From Desulfuromusa kysingii (GTDB lineage Bacteria; Desulfobacterota; Desulfuromonadia; Desulfuromonadales; Geopsychrobacteraceae): a stretch of 64,000 nucleotides of DNA. Of this stretch, positions 1-8,605 are shown piece after piece (the stretch's first letter is position 1; each line of letters begins with the position of its first letter). Below the pieces are notes generated by a model. That model did no database searches, was not told where the DNA came from, and worked only from the letters and a program-made list of their open reading frames with translations. Position numbers and translations under genes: made by a program. Location of the stretch: positions 145,390 through 209,389 of the forward strand of contig NZ_FNQN01000001.1 in the NCBI RefSeq assembly GCF_900107645.1, read 5' to 3'.

Positions 1-56
1 TGAACAGAGGTCTTTTCTGAAATTTAAAAATAGGTACAAGAATTTATAATGGTTTT

Positions 57-95
57 CTCCGTGCACTCTGCGGTCTCTGCGACTCTCCGTTAAAA
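57..95. repeat. degenerate CTCTGCG-type short repeat
   Basis: An imperfect run of roughly 9-base units (variants of CTCTGCGGT) ends in TTAAAA, in the non-coding stretch ahead of the first gene. I recall similar runs as dispersed intergenic sequence in Geobacter-like genomes, which is memory and not checked. No function can be read from it. Confidence 0.3.
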
Positions 96-139
96 GCTTC
101 TATCCTCAATTTTATCCATGAATATAATGTAAAAAGGCC

Positions 140-167
140 TAAAGTAAATCAGATTATCTGTCGATAT
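140..167 (+). promoter_or_regulatory. candidate sigma-28 (FliA) promoter upstream of the flgM operon
   Basis: TAAAG begins at 140 and GTCGATAT at 160, with 16 bases between TAAA and GTCGA. The E. coli FliA consensus is TAAAGTTT-N11-GCCGATAA, so the spacing is one base longer. The same spacing is seen in front of flagellin (14799-14826), which supports both. It lies 33 bases upstream of the first ATG of the flagellar gene run. Confidence 0.5.
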
Positions 168-199
168 ATCCTCCAAGAAGTTCTCATAGGAGGAGACTT

Positions 200-745
200 A
201 TGACCGCAACAATTGATCCCACCCGCAGTTCGGGGGCTGTTCCTTTACCGCGACAAGAAGAAGCCATACAGCCACGTCAGGGAGAGAAAAATCAGACCGC
301 TATTGAAGATCAACTCTCTTTAGGAGAGCATGAATCGGTCAATGAAACCTATGGCCCGGGATTGAATGTTGCTACGCCTTACGAATTATTGCGCAATCTG
401 GTTACGAAAACACTGCAGGAGCAGGGGCTTGAATTACAGTTCAGCACTGCCAGTGGCGAAGTCGATTTTACGACGCTGACTCAGGAAGAGGCGCAAGAGC
501 TGGTCGCTGATGATGGCTATTTCGGAGTTGAAAAAACATCGCAAAGAATTGTCGACTTTGCCATCAGTGGCTTTGGTGGCGATCCTGAGAAGTTACAGCA
601 GATGAAGTCAGCCATCGATCAAGGGTTTTCTGAAGCACAGGAAGCGTTTGGTGGCGCTCTGCCAGAGATATCACAACAAACTTACGAAACAATAATGGAA
701 AAACTGGATGCTTTTGCTGCCCAGTTTGAACCATCAGGGGAATAG
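200..745 (+). CDS. DUF5610-like flagellar-locus protein
   Basis: A 181-residue soluble protein with a disordered polar N-terminal half (about residues 1-50). A conserved-looking helical part follows (about 55-175) containing the YFGVEKTSQRIVDFA segment that I associate with DUF5610. Relatives are sometimes annotated as hydrogenase-4 component G, which the sequence does not justify because there are no metal-binding cysteines or membrane segments. The start is set by a strong AGGAGG site 187-196. It is the first gene downstream of a candidate sigma-28 promoter and sits 10 bases before flgM, so a late flagellar role is inferred. The molecular function is unknown. Confidence 0.6.
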   Translation: MTATIDPTRSSGAVPLPRQEEAIQPRQGEKNQTAIEDQLSLGEHESVNETYGPGLNVATPYELLRNLVTKTLQEQGLELQFSTASGEVDFTTLTQEEAQELVADDGYFGVEKTSQRIVDFAISGFGGDPEKLQQMKSAIDQGFSEAQEAFGGALPEISQQTYETIMEKLDAFAAQFEPSGE

Positions 746-755
746 GGAGTCTGTC

Positions 756-1046
756 ATGGTCGATAGTATTACTGGAAATAAAGGATTAACACCTCTCGGA
801 AATATCAATCGGGCGGGTCAAACTGCCAGTGCGAAGAACGCTGGAGCGGACAAGGTGACAGACCGGGTTGATTTTTCCAGTGCGTTGCAGCATGCCAGCA
901 AGGCTCAGGAAGTGAGTTCCTCCCAGGAAACGTCTCGTTCGGAAAAGGTTCAGGCGTTAAAAGCACAGATCGAGGATGGGAGCTACAAACCTGACCTGAA
1001 CAAAGTGGCGTCCAGTATTCTCCCCTTCATTTTAAAGGGTAGCTAG
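756..1046 (+). CDS. flgM: anti-sigma-28 factor FlgM
   Basis: This 96-residue protein matches the FlgM family in size and layout. It has a low-complexity, Ser/Ala-rich N-terminal half and a C-terminal sigma-binding helix pair (RSEKVQALKAQIEDGSYKPD, about residues 61-80). FlgM holds FliA inactive until the hook-basal body is complete, then leaves through the flagellar export channel. I chose ATG 756, preceded by AGGGGAATAGGGAG, over an upstream in-frame start at 708 that overlaps the previous gene. flgN follows 1 base after the stop codon. That this gene and flagellin both carry FliA-like promoters fits negative feedback by FlgM. Confidence 0.9.
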   Translation: MVDSITGNKGLTPLGNINRAGQTASAKNAGADKVTDRVDFSSALQHASKAQEVSSSQETSRSEKVQALKAQIEDGSYKPDLNKVASSILPFILKGS

Positions 1047-1047
1047 T

Positions 1048-1401
1048 ATGACTCACGCGGAGATCAAGCATAAGCTGGAAACTCTCCTTGATCTGTTACA
1101 ACAAGAGCGGGAGAAGGCCAAAGTTCTGGACATGCCCGGATTGCAGAAGGTTGTTGCTGCCAAAGAAGAACTTCTAGCCGATTTACAACTACAGCCTGAA
1201 GACATTGTCGGGTTTGAAGATTTACTCAAGCAGATTGAGCATGAGAATCGGCGCAATGCGTTTCTCCTGTGGACAGGGCTTAATTGGGTTCGCGATCTGA
1301 TGGGATTCTTTGGTAAGGCTGCTATGCCGCAAGTTTATGGTGGTACGGGGCAATCACGAACAATATCACAAGGTGGTCGAATCTTATCGGGGAAGGTGTA
1401 A
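1048..1401 (+). CDS. flgN: FlgN-like export chaperone for FlgK and FlgL
   Basis: A 117-residue, mostly alpha-helical protein with the FlgN pattern: an N-terminal coiled coil (about residues 1-50) rich in Leu, Glu and Gln, then ENRRNAFLLWTGLNWV (about 66-81). FlgN binds the C-terminal ends of the hook-filament junction proteins FlgK and FlgL and delivers them to the export gate. Its position between flgM and flgK-flgL is the classical order, which carries much of the assignment since FlgN sequences are poorly conserved. It is cytoplasmic and lacks a signal peptide. Confidence 0.8.
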   Translation: MTHAEIKHKLETLLDLLQQEREKAKVLDMPGLQKVVAAKEELLADLQLQPEDIVGFEDLLKQIEHENRRNAFLLWTGLNWVRDLMGFFGKAAMPQVYGGTGQSRTISQGGRILSGKV

Positions 1402-1404
1402 GAC

Positions 1405-2784
1405 ATGGGTGGTGGACTTTACGCAGCGCTGAACTCGGGACAAACCTCTCTACAGACAAATCAAAAAGCGATTGAGATCACTGGTCTTAATATTGCCAAC
1501 GTCAACACCGAAGGGTATTCCAGACAAACTCCCAACCTGACTCCATACCCAGCCCTGAATGTTGGTGATTTCTTTTTCGGTACCGGTGTCACGGTGAGTT
1601 CGGTTGGCCGTTCTCACGATGTTTTTCTTGATGGACAGATCAAAGATAAATCTGCTGAAGCCGGCTTGGAAAACAGCATGGTCAACACCTTGGCAGAGTT
1701 GGAGCGAGTGTTCGGTATCGGGGACGGAAGCCTCTCAGATGAATTTGATCAGTTCTTTGATAGCGTACGGCAGCTTTCGACCAACCCTGGGGGGGAGGTC
1801 GAGCGGGAGATGCTGCTGCAACGAGGCGAGTTGATTGGTGAAGCATTTAACAGCGTTTACAATGAAACCCAACAGTCAGTGAAGAACATCAACAACACCA
1901 TTGTTTCAAAAATTGATGGCGTAAACCTTGTCGTTGAAGAAATTGCTCAGCTGAACACGCGAATCTCAGCTATCGAAAGGACGGGTCAGGAAGCCAACTC
2001 CGATCGGGACCGCAGAGATATGCTCCTCAAAGATCTTTCTGAGACCATCGGTGCGAAAAGCTTTGAAACCTCGACCGGGACAGTCTCAGTCCAACTACCC
2101 AATGGAATGCCCTTGGTTGAAGGGGATAAAGCAACCTATATTTCATCGGTCTATAACGGCACGGATGTCAACCTTGAGTTGGACTTTGGCACCACGAACC
2201 TTGCCTTAGACAGAACCGCCCTTGGTGGAGAATTTCGTGGCCTCTATGAGGTGCGTGACGTGATGATTCCCGAAGTTGTCGGTCGCCTTGATCAACTCGC
2301 TTATACCTTTGCGACTGAAGTTAATGCCATGCATCAAGCTGGAACTGATCTGAACGGCAACCCTGGCACCGACTTTTTTGTTCAGCCTGCCGAAGTGGAC
2401 GGAGCAGCGTCATCCTTGGCGATGAATATTACGGCAACGGATGAAATTGCTGCCGGAAATAGTGATGCCCCTGGTGATAATACCAACCTCTTGGCGATTT
2501 TGGACTTAGAGCAGCAGCAGACCATCGGGAATGATAACTTCGTCTCTTATTACGGCAAGATTGTCTCTACAGTCGGGGTTGAAGCAGCTCGTAACCGTCA
2601 AGCTCAAGAAGGTTATGAAGATAGCCTGATTCAGTTGCAGAATATGCGTGATGGCGTTGATGGTGTTTCCCTTGAAGATGAGATGATCAACCTGATGAAA
2701 TATCAAAAAGGATTTGAAGCTTCAGCCAAATTTCTCGCCACGGTGGACGAGATGATGGGAACCTTGCTGACGCTAAAAAGTTAG
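1405..2784 (+). CDS. flgK: flagellar hook-associated protein 1 (FlgK)
   Basis: A 459-residue protein with the FlgK N-terminus (ALNSGQTSLQTNQKAIEITG, then NIANVNTEGYSRQ, about residues 27-46) and the conserved C-terminus (GVSLEDEMINLMKYQKGFEA, about 420-439). These helices pack into the D0/D1 coiled coil at the hook-filament junction. It is exported by the flagellar type III apparatus without a cleavable signal. It starts 3 bases after flgN and is followed 7 bases later by flgL, consistent with one operon. At about 460 residues it is at the short end for FlgK, with a reduced central domain. Confidence 0.95.
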   Translation: MGGGLYAALNSGQTSLQTNQKAIEITGLNIANVNTEGYSRQTPNLTPYPALNVGDFFFGTGVTVSSVGRSHDVFLDGQIKDKSAEAGLENSMVNTLAELERVFGIGDGSLSDEFDQFFDSVRQLSTNPGGEVEREMLLQRGELIGEAFNSVYNETQQSVKNINNTIVSKIDGVNLVVEEIAQLNTRISAIERTGQEANSDRDRRDMLLKDLSETIGAKSFETSTGTVSVQLPNGMPLVEGDKATYISSVYNGTDVNLELDFGTTNLALDRTALGGEFRGLYEVRDVMIPEVVGRLDQLAYTFATEVNAMHQAGTDLNGNPGTDFFVQPAEVDGAASSLAMNITATDEIAAGNSDAPGDNTNLLAILDLEQQQTIGNDNFVSYYGKIVSTVGVEAARNRQAQEGYEDSLIQLQNMRDGVDGVSLEDEMINLMKYQKGFEASAKFLATVDEMMGTLLTLKS

Positions 2785-2791
2785 GTAAATT

Positions 2792-3697
2792 ATGAGAGCA
2801 ACTGAGACCACAACATATCGCAGCCTGCAATCGTTTCTTGACCGTACCAGCGACACCTTGGCCAGTTTACAGCTGCAAGCTGCCACGGGAAAGCGGGTCA
2901 ATCGTCCTTCGGATGATCCGACTGCGATCAGCCCGATCCTCAGCGCCAGAACCCAGATTCAATCCTCAGATCGTTACATTGAAACCATAGAAACAGGGTT
3001 GGATCGGATCGACAATATGGATGGTTATCTGGATGGGATTGAAAATAATTTGGTCCGTCTGAAAGAAATTGCGATTGCAACGACTAACGGCTCATTGAAC
3101 GCTCAGGACATGAGTACCTATGCTGACGAAGTGGGACAAATACGGGAAGCTTTAATGGATGCGGGAAATGCCCAAATTGACGGTAAATATCTCTTTTCCG
3201 GGTTCAGTGAAAAAACGGCACCCTTTGTTGCCACGGATCCAAGTTTGCCGGTTTCCTCCACCAATCCGATTATTTATGCTGGAGATAGTGGTTCCGTTGA
3301 ATTTGAAATTGCGCCGAACGAATTGATTGAAGTGAATTTATCTGGAGATGAGTTGATGTTTGGTGGGGTGGATATTTTTTCTCTGGTAACAAGCTTGGAG
3401 GAAGAACTTCAAGCAAATAACCAAACTGGAGTACAAGCGCTGATCGATCCTCTAGAAGACGCTGCCAATCAAATTCGCAGCCAGAGAAGTCTGAAAGGAA
3501 ATGTTGGACGGCGCCTTGATACTGCACTCAGCAATATGGAACAGATAAAAATAGATATGGAAGAGTATCGCTCCCGTTATGAAGATGCCGATCTTCTAGA
3601 GACTATTACTGAGATGCAGAAACAGGAGCAAAGTTTTGAAGCCGCATTGAGTGTGACGGGAAAAGTCTCTGAACTCTCAATTTTGGATTACATTTAA
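2792..3697 (+). CDS. flgL: flagellar hook-associated protein 3 (FlgL)
   Basis: A 301-residue flagellin-like junction protein. The N-terminus carries TTTYRSLQSFLDRTSDTLASL and GKRVNRPSDDPTA (about residues 5-45), the FlgL/flagellin D0-D1 signature. A GKYLFSGFSEKTAPF stretch (about 131-145) is typical of FlgL. The C-terminal helix (about 245-300) resembles that of flagellin. It forms the ring between FlgK and the filament. The gene is transcribed with flgK, and csrA follows after 55 bases. Confidence 0.95.
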   Translation: MRATETTTYRSLQSFLDRTSDTLASLQLQAATGKRVNRPSDDPTAISPILSARTQIQSSDRYIETIETGLDRIDNMDGYLDGIENNLVRLKEIAIATTNGSLNAQDMSTYADEVGQIREALMDAGNAQIDGKYLFSGFSEKTAPFVATDPSLPVSSTNPIIYAGDSGSVEFEIAPNELIEVNLSGDELMFGGVDIFSLVTSLEEELQANNQTGVQALIDPLEDAANQIRSQRSLKGNVGRRLDTALSNMEQIKIDMEEYRSRYEDADLLETITEMQKQEQSFEAALSVTGKVSELSILDYI

Positions 3698-3752
3698 AAA
3701 AGAATAAACTCGCGTTCGGAGTGACGTGGGCAACGAGCCAGGAGGCGCATTT

Positions 3753-3992
3753 ATGTTGGTACTGACACGGAAAGCCGGTGAAGGAATTATCATCGGTGAC
3801 GATATCAAAATTACCGTCGTTGAACTCAAAGGGGGAGGAGTCCGGATCGGTATTGATGCCCCGCGTGAAATGAAGGTCCATCGACAGGAAGTTTTTGATC
3901 GCATCAAGCAGGAAAACAAGGAGGCGACACAGTGGGACATAGCGGATCTCAACGAGTTGAGCAACATGTTGAATGCGGGGAGGAAAAAATGA
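3753..3992 (+). CDS. csrA: carbon storage / translational regulator CsrA
   Basis: A 79-residue CsrA. It begins MLVLTRKAGEGIIIGDDIKI and carries GVRIGIDAPREMKVHR (about residues 36-51), including the Arg44-type RNA-binding position in DAPREMKVHR. The dimer binds GGA in hairpin loops and near ribosome binding sites. ATG 3753 has a good AGGAGG site at 3739-3744; an upstream in-frame start at 3726 is unlikely because all CsrA proteins begin at MLVL. The stop overlaps the fliW start (ATGA at 3989-3992), so the regulator and its antagonist are translationally coupled. Candidate target sites occur in the flagellin leader of this same window. Confidence 0.97.
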   Translation: MLVLTRKAGEGIIIGDDIKITVVELKGGGVRIGIDAPREMKVHRQEVFDRIKQENKEATQWDIADLNELSNMLNAGRKK

Positions 3993-4456
3993 TGAAAAAG
4001 ATTCAGTCTCGTTTTGGTGAAATAGAATACGATCCTGAAAACATACTCGAATTCCCCGAAGGATTGATTGGTTTTGAAGAGCTGCGTCATTTTATTGTTA
4101 TGCCGAATGAAAAAGAAGGGCCCCTGTTCTGGATTCAAAGTGTGGAAGACCCTGAAATAGCTTTTGTTTTAACTGACCCGGTTGGATTTTATTACGACTA
4201 TAAGATTGTGCCTGATGGCCATGAAAGGAAGAAGCTGGGCATTGATGATAATGCCAGTTACCATGTTCTTTCTGTTGTTACCGTACCGCAGGATCTCAAG
4301 GTAACTCTTAATTTAGCCGCTCCTATTTTATTTGCACCAGATACTAACCGAGCCCTGCAGGTCGTTTTGGAAGGGACAACCTTCAGTTCTAAGACACCGC
4401 TACCGACTATGGAAGAATTGGATGCACTGGAAAATAAGATACATTCCGACGGATAG
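3989..4456 (+). CDS. fliW: flagellar assembly factor FliW (CsrA antagonist)
   Basis: A 155-residue FliW with the family landmarks FPEGLIGFEELRHF (about residues 20-33) and PLFWIQSVEDPEIAFVLTDP (about 42-61). In Bacillus, FliW binds either flagellin or CsrA: when flagellin is exported, freed FliW sequesters CsrA and flagellin translation resumes. ATG 3989 overlaps the csrA stop and follows GGGGAGG; an ATG 3 bases later is equally possible. An upstream in-frame extension to 3932 lies wholly inside csrA and is rejected. Confidence 0.95.
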   Translation: MMKKIQSRFGEIEYDPENILEFPEGLIGFEELRHFIVMPNEKEGPLFWIQSVEDPEIAFVLTDPVGFYYDYKIVPDGHERKKLGIDDNASYHVLSVVTVPQDLKVTLNLAAPILFAPDTNRALQVVLEGTTFSSKTPLPTMEELDALENKIHSDG

Positions 4457-4535
4457 ATAATAGTTAAGAAATATTTTTATTCTGGTAGGAGCAAAGCACC
4501 AAAGAGGATATCAAGACAAAAAATTGACAAAGGAC

Positions 4536-4575
4536 AAAAAAGGGACAGCATTTATTAGATGCTGTCCCTTTTTTT
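4536..4575 (+). terminator. rho-independent terminator after fliW
   Basis: The stem AAAAAAGGGACAGCAT pairs with ATGCTGTCCCTTTTTT around a 7-base loop (4552-4558), followed by a T run. The A-rich left arm could also let it work for transcripts on the other strand. It shares the GGGACAG core with the hairpin at 19963-20000. Confidence 0.85.
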
Positions 4576-4676
4576 AGGCGTTTAAATGGAGCGTTGAGTT
4601 GGCTTTATATTTGCATTGATGTTTAATGTTCGCAACCATTGTGTGTTTTTTGACTTTGTCTGGAAGGAATATTTGT

Positions 4677-5705
4677 ATGCTCACTGATCAGTCAATTCTG
4701 ATAACCGGCGGAACGGGTTCTTTTGGAAAGCAGTTTGTCAAAACAATCTTAAAGAATAAAAACTCGGTTCGCCGGTTGGTTATTTTTTCACGTGACGAGT
4801 TAAAACAATATGAAATGGCACAAGAATTTTCTCCAGAGAAATATCCTCAAATACGTTATTTTATCGGAGATATCCGCGACAAAGACCGTTTGAAAAAAGC
4901 AATGCAAGATATCGACGTTGTTATTCATGCAGCGGCGTTAAAGCATGTACCCATTGCAGAGTATAATCCTTTTGAATGTATAAAGACCAATGTTCTTGGC
5001 GCACAAAATGTTGTTGATGCCTGTTTGGAAACACAGGTGAAAAAAGTGGTTGCTTTAAGTACGGACAAAGCCGCTGCTCCGATCAATCTCTATGGTGCGA
5101 CAAAGCTGTGTTCTGATAAACTCTTTGTTGCAGCCAACAACATGAAGGGAAAACGAGACATTAAGTTTTCGGTCGTGCGTTACGGAAATGTTATGGGAAG
5201 CCGTGGCAGTGTGATCCCTTTCTTTCTCAAGGAGCGCAACAAGGGAATTCTACCGATTACCGATAAAAGAATGACTCGCTTTAATATTACCCTCGAAGAT
5301 GGTGTCAAGCTTGTCTTACAGGCATTAGACATCATGTGGGGAGGGGAGATTTTTATACCTAAAATTGCAAGCTACCACATAACCGATGTCGCTGAAGCGA
5401 TTGCGCCGGAATGTAAACTTAAAACGGTGGGGATACGCCCAGGAGAGAAGCTGCACGAGGAAATGGTAACGGTGACCGATGCTCTGAATACAGTTGAGTT
5501 TAAAGATTATTTTGTCATTTTGCCGTCACTACCTCTTTGGGACTCGAAGCAGTTTACGCACCATTTTTCTGGAAAGCCCTGTCGAGATGGTTTTGCATAT
5601 AATAGTGGTACGAATACCGAATGGCTGAATGTGGAAACCCTCCGACAATTGATTTTCACTTACATTAATCCTGATGCCAACCGTCGGCAGGATGATTACA
5701 GATGA
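4677..5705 (+). CDS. pseB: UDP-N-acetylglucosamine 4,6-dehydratase (inverting), PseB
   Basis: A 342-residue extended SDR enzyme. The Rossmann motif TGGTGSFG lies near residue 11, the VVIHAAALKHVP segment near 76, and the catalytic region STDKAAAPINLYGATK (about 120-135) has the Tyr-X3-Lys pair. PseB performs C4 oxidation, C6 dehydration and C5 epimerisation of UDP-GlcNAc, the first step of pseudaminic acid synthesis. ATG 4677 follows GGAAGGAA; an upstream in-frame ATG at 4626 lacks a ribosome site and would add 17 non-conserved residues. It opens a seven-gene sugar operon directly after the fliW terminator. Confidence 0.93.
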   Translation: MLTDQSILITGGTGSFGKQFVKTILKNKNSVRRLVIFSRDELKQYEMAQEFSPEKYPQIRYFIGDIRDKDRLKKAMQDIDVVIHAAALKHVPIAEYNPFECIKTNVLGAQNVVDACLETQVKKVVALSTDKAAAPINLYGATKLCSDKLFVAANNMKGKRDIKFSVVRYGNVMGSRGSVIPFFLKERNKGILPITDKRMTRFNITLEDGVKLVLQALDIMWGGEIFIPKIASYHITDVAEAIAPECKLKTVGIRPGEKLHEEMVTVTDALNTVEFKDYFVILPSLPLWDSKQFTHHFSGKPCRDGFAYNSGTNTEWLNVETLRQLIFTYINPDANRRQDDYR

Positions 5706-5724
5706 AAAGAAATGTGTGGTGCAT

Positions 5725-6885
5725 ATGATTCCTTATGGTAGGCAAGAGATCACTCAGGCAGATATAGATGCCGTTGTTGCCGTATTAAAATCTGATTTAA
5801 TCACTCAGGGGCCTGTTGTTTCCCGTTTTGAAAAAGCTTTATCGAACTATTGTGAAGCCGAATATGCCGTTGCCGTCAACAGTGCAACATCGGCACTACA
5901 TTTAGCCTGTCGTGCGCTTGATTTAAAATCTGGAGATTATCTGTGGACGAGCCCGATCACCTTTGTTGCTTCAGCTAATTGTGGGCTCTATTGTGGTGCA
6001 GCTGTGGACTTTGTCGATATTGATCCATCGACCTATAATCTGAGCGTTACAGCACTTGAAAAGAAACTTAAGCAGGCAAACAAAGAGGGATGCTTACCCA
6101 AGGTTCTGGTAACCGTGCACTTTGGCGGCCAACCTTGTGAAATGGAAAAAATTCATGTTTTAAGTCAACAATATGGGGTCTGTATTATTGAGGATGCTTC
6201 GCATGCTATTGGTGGAAAATATCAAGGAGAGCATATTGGGAACTGTCGCTATAGTGATATCACGGTTTTCAGTTTTCATCCGGTGAAAATTATAACCACC
6301 GCTGAAGGCGGTATGGCGGTTACAAACCATCAGAGTTTGGCAGCTAAGATGGATCTGCTCCGCAGTCATGGAATTACCCGTGCCCCCTCGTTGATGAGCC
6401 ATGTAAGTGATGGTCCCTGGTATTACCAACAAGTTGATTTGGGTTTTAATTATCGAATGACAGAATTGCAGGCGGCCCTTGGGATCAGTCAGCTCAGTCG
6501 TTTGGATCAATATGTGGAGCGACGGCATCAATTGGCAGAACGTTATGATCAGCTCTTATCTGAACTGCCTGTGACGGTGCCTTGGCAACATCCAGATAGC
6601 TACTCTGGCATGCACCTCTATGTTGTACGCTTAGAGCTTAATGAAATTTCCAAGACCCATAGACAGGTTTTTGAACAATTGCGTGGTCAAGGAATTGGGG
6701 TCAACCTTCACTATATCCCAGTTCATACCCAGCCGTATTATCAGCGAATGGGGTTCAGGGTTGGCGACTTCCCTGAGGCGGAGCGCTACTATGCCGAAGC
6801 GATAAGCCTTCCTTTGTTTCCATTGTTGACGGAAAAACAGCAGGACAGAGTGGTAGAAACCCTACGAGGAGCATTGTTGCCGTGA
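5725..6885 (+). CDS. pseC: UDP-4-amino-4,6-dideoxy-N-acetyl-beta-L-altrosamine transaminase, PseC
   Basis: A 386-residue DegT/DnrJ/EryC1-type PLP aminotransferase. It shows NSATSALHLACRAL (about residues 52-65), the Asp motif IIEDASHAIGG (about 154-164) and the PLP lysine in FSFHPVKIITTAEGGM (about 181-196). It installs the 4-amino group on the PseB product using glutamate. The start is uncertain: MIPYGRQEIT at 5725 matches the usual family N-terminus, while an in-frame ATG at 5692 overlaps the pseB stop and would give coupling. Neither has a strong ribosome site. The stop overlaps the GTG start of pseF. Confidence 0.92.
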   Translation: MIPYGRQEITQADIDAVVAVLKSDLITQGPVVSRFEKALSNYCEAEYAVAVNSATSALHLACRALDLKSGDYLWTSPITFVASANCGLYCGAAVDFVDIDPSTYNLSVTALEKKLKQANKEGCLPKVLVTVHFGGQPCEMEKIHVLSQQYGVCIIEDASHAIGGKYQGEHIGNCRYSDITVFSFHPVKIITTAEGGMAVTNHQSLAAKMDLLRSHGITRAPSLMSHVSDGPWYYQQVDLGFNYRMTELQAALGISQLSRLDQYVERRHQLAERYDQLLSELPVTVPWQHPDSYSGMHLYVVRLELNEISKTHRQVFEQLRGQGIGVNLHYIPVHTQPYYQRMGFRVGDFPEAERYYAEAISLPLFPLLTEKQQDRVVETLRGALLP

Positions 6886-7580
6886 ATATTGCAATTATTC
6901 CTGCGAGAGGTGGTAGTAAACGCATTCCTCGTAAAAATATTAAAGAATTTTGTGGTAAGCCCATGATTGCTTGGTCAATTAAGGCCGCTCAAGATAGTGG
7001 TTGCTTTGAGCATATTATTGTCTCCACTGACGATGAAGAGATTGCTGAAATTGCGGATTTTTACGGGGCTGAAGTTCCATTCATGCGCCCTCCAGAGCTA
7101 GCCGATGATCATACGGCGACACGTCCTGTTGTTAATCATGCGATTCGGGAAGTCGAAAAGCTCTATGGCATGCCTGAATATGTCTGCTGTTTATACTCTA
7201 CAGCACCATTTGTTCGCTCCACAGATCTGGTTGCTTCGTATGAAAAAGTAACCAATCCAGGCGTTGAATATGTTTTTTCCTCATGTGCCTTTGAGTATCC
7301 GATTCAGCGCGCATTTCGCATATATGCCTCTGGATTTCCTGAATGGTTCTCCCCTCAGTACTGTCATACCAGATCTCAAGATTTAGAACCTGCTTACCAT
7401 GATGCAGCCCAATTTTATTGGGGTACTGCACATGCTTTTATCGAAAATAGAGAGTCGGTTTCACCAAATGGACGCGCATATGTTTTGCCAAGCTATTTAG
7501 TTCAGGATATTGATACTGGAGATGATTGGATCAGAGCTGAATTGATGTTTCAGACTCTCAATAAATTGGATAGATCTTGA
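6882..7580 (+). CDS. pseF: pseudaminic acid cytidylyltransferase PseF
   Basis: A 232-residue CMP-sialic-acid-synthetase-like enzyme. The nucleotide motif IIPARGGSKRIPRKN lies at about residues 4-18, and VDQDTGDDW-like QDIDTGDDW near the C-terminus (about 208-216) supplies metal-binding Asp. It activates pseudaminic acid with CTP to CMP-Pse, the donor for flagellin glycosylation. It starts with GTG overlapping the pseC stop and ends in a TTGA overlap with pseG. Confidence 0.92.
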   Translation: MNIAIIPARGGSKRIPRKNIKEFCGKPMIAWSIKAAQDSGCFEHIIVSTDDEEIAEIADFYGAEVPFMRPPELADDHTATRPVVNHAIREVEKLYGMPEYVCCLYSTAPFVRSTDLVASYEKVTNPGVEYVFSSCAFEYPIQRAFRIYASGFPEWFSPQYCHTRSQDLEPAYHDAAQFYWGTAHAFIENRESVSPNGRAYVLPSYLVQDIDTGDDWIRAELMFQTLNKLDRS

Positions 7581-8605
7581 TTTTATTTCGTTGCAATGCA
7601 AATTCTCGACTTGGTTTTGGGCACCTTGCAAGGTGCCGTGCGTTAGCCTCAGCATTTTTAGATTATGGGGTTGAATGCGGGATGGTCGGGCCAGATAAGA
7701 TTTACGCCACTGAGAGTGATTGTAGAATATTTAAGATTTGGGTGCCTGTTTTGAATTGGAATACTTCAAAGGAAGATGCAAGTCTTTTTGTTGACATAAT
7801 CCATGCACATAATGGTATTGCAGCGGTAATCGATGATTATCGGGTAGATGAAGATTATCAAATCATATTGAGGGATGCTGGGGTAAAATGGCTACAATTT
7901 GAGGCATGCTTTGATAAGCCGATTTGGGCAGATTGGCTTTTGTATGCAAACCCCGGAGCTAAGGATGTGGATTTTTATGCATCTATGCGTCGTACCGATA
8001 CTATTCTGATGGTTGGTGCTAAATATGCGATTCTTAGAAAAGAGTTCAGCATGGTTGTTCCTAAGGAGTCAGATGGAATAGAAACTCTCTTAGTTGTTTT
8101 TGGTGGCGGAGATGATCGGGGCGCTATACTCTTTACTCTTAAGGAAATTCTGAATAATTTTGGTGAGCAGTTCAATGTAACGGTGATTAGTGGTTCTGGA
8201 AATCCCAATAATAATGAGCTTGTACGTTATATTGCGAACTGTGGTGAAAATGTAAACATCATTATCAACCCAGATGATATCACCAAGATAATGAGTACTT
8301 CTGATGTGGCAATAACCTCTGGAGGAACTCTGACCTATGAATTGTCTGCTTGTAATGTCCCCATGGTTATTATTGCTATATCAGACGATCAAAAGGCTTC
8401 ATTGGCTTGGCAGAATTTAAATTGTGGAATTTATTTAGGGAGTTTGCCTGACCTTATTGAAGGTGAAATAACCAATGCCCTTGATCGCCTGTTAAACGAA
8501 AAAGACCTGATTCCACGTATGAAAAAATCCCTCTCCGAAACGGTAGATGGAAATGGCGCTGAGAGGGTTTCTGGTACGGTATTGAGAGGGCTTGGAGTTC
8601 TATGA
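7577..8605 (+). CDS. pseG: UDP-2,4-diacetamido-2,4,6-trideoxy-beta-L-altropyranose hydrolase PseG
   Basis: A 342-residue GT-B-fold hydrolase. The N-terminal GFGHLARCRALA motif (about residues 13-24) contains the catalytic His region, and SGGTLTYELSACNVPMVII (about 247-265) is the UDP-binding part. PseG removes UDP to give 2,4-diacetamido-altrose, the substrate of PseI. It uses a TTG start overlapping the pseF stop (TTGA at 7577-7580), a weak start that may lower its translation. The next gene overlaps it by 4 bases. From this gene on codon use looks more A/T-rich than in the preceding three, by eye only. Confidence 0.9.
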   Translation: MILFRCNANSRLGFGHLARCRALASAFLDYGVECGMVGPDKIYATESDCRIFKIWVPVLNWNTSKEDASLFVDIIHAHNGIAAVIDDYRVDEDYQIILRDAGVKWLQFEACFDKPIWADWLLYANPGAKDVDFYASMRRTDTILMVGAKYAILRKEFSMVVPKESDGIETLLVVFGGGDDRGAILFTLKEILNNFGEQFNVTVISGSGNPNNNELVRYIANCGENVNIIINPDDITKIMSTSDVAITSGGTLTYELSACNVPMVIIAISDDQKASLAWQNLNCGIYLGSLPDLIEGEITNALDRLLNEKDLIPRMKKSLSETVDGNGAERVSGTVLRGLGVL

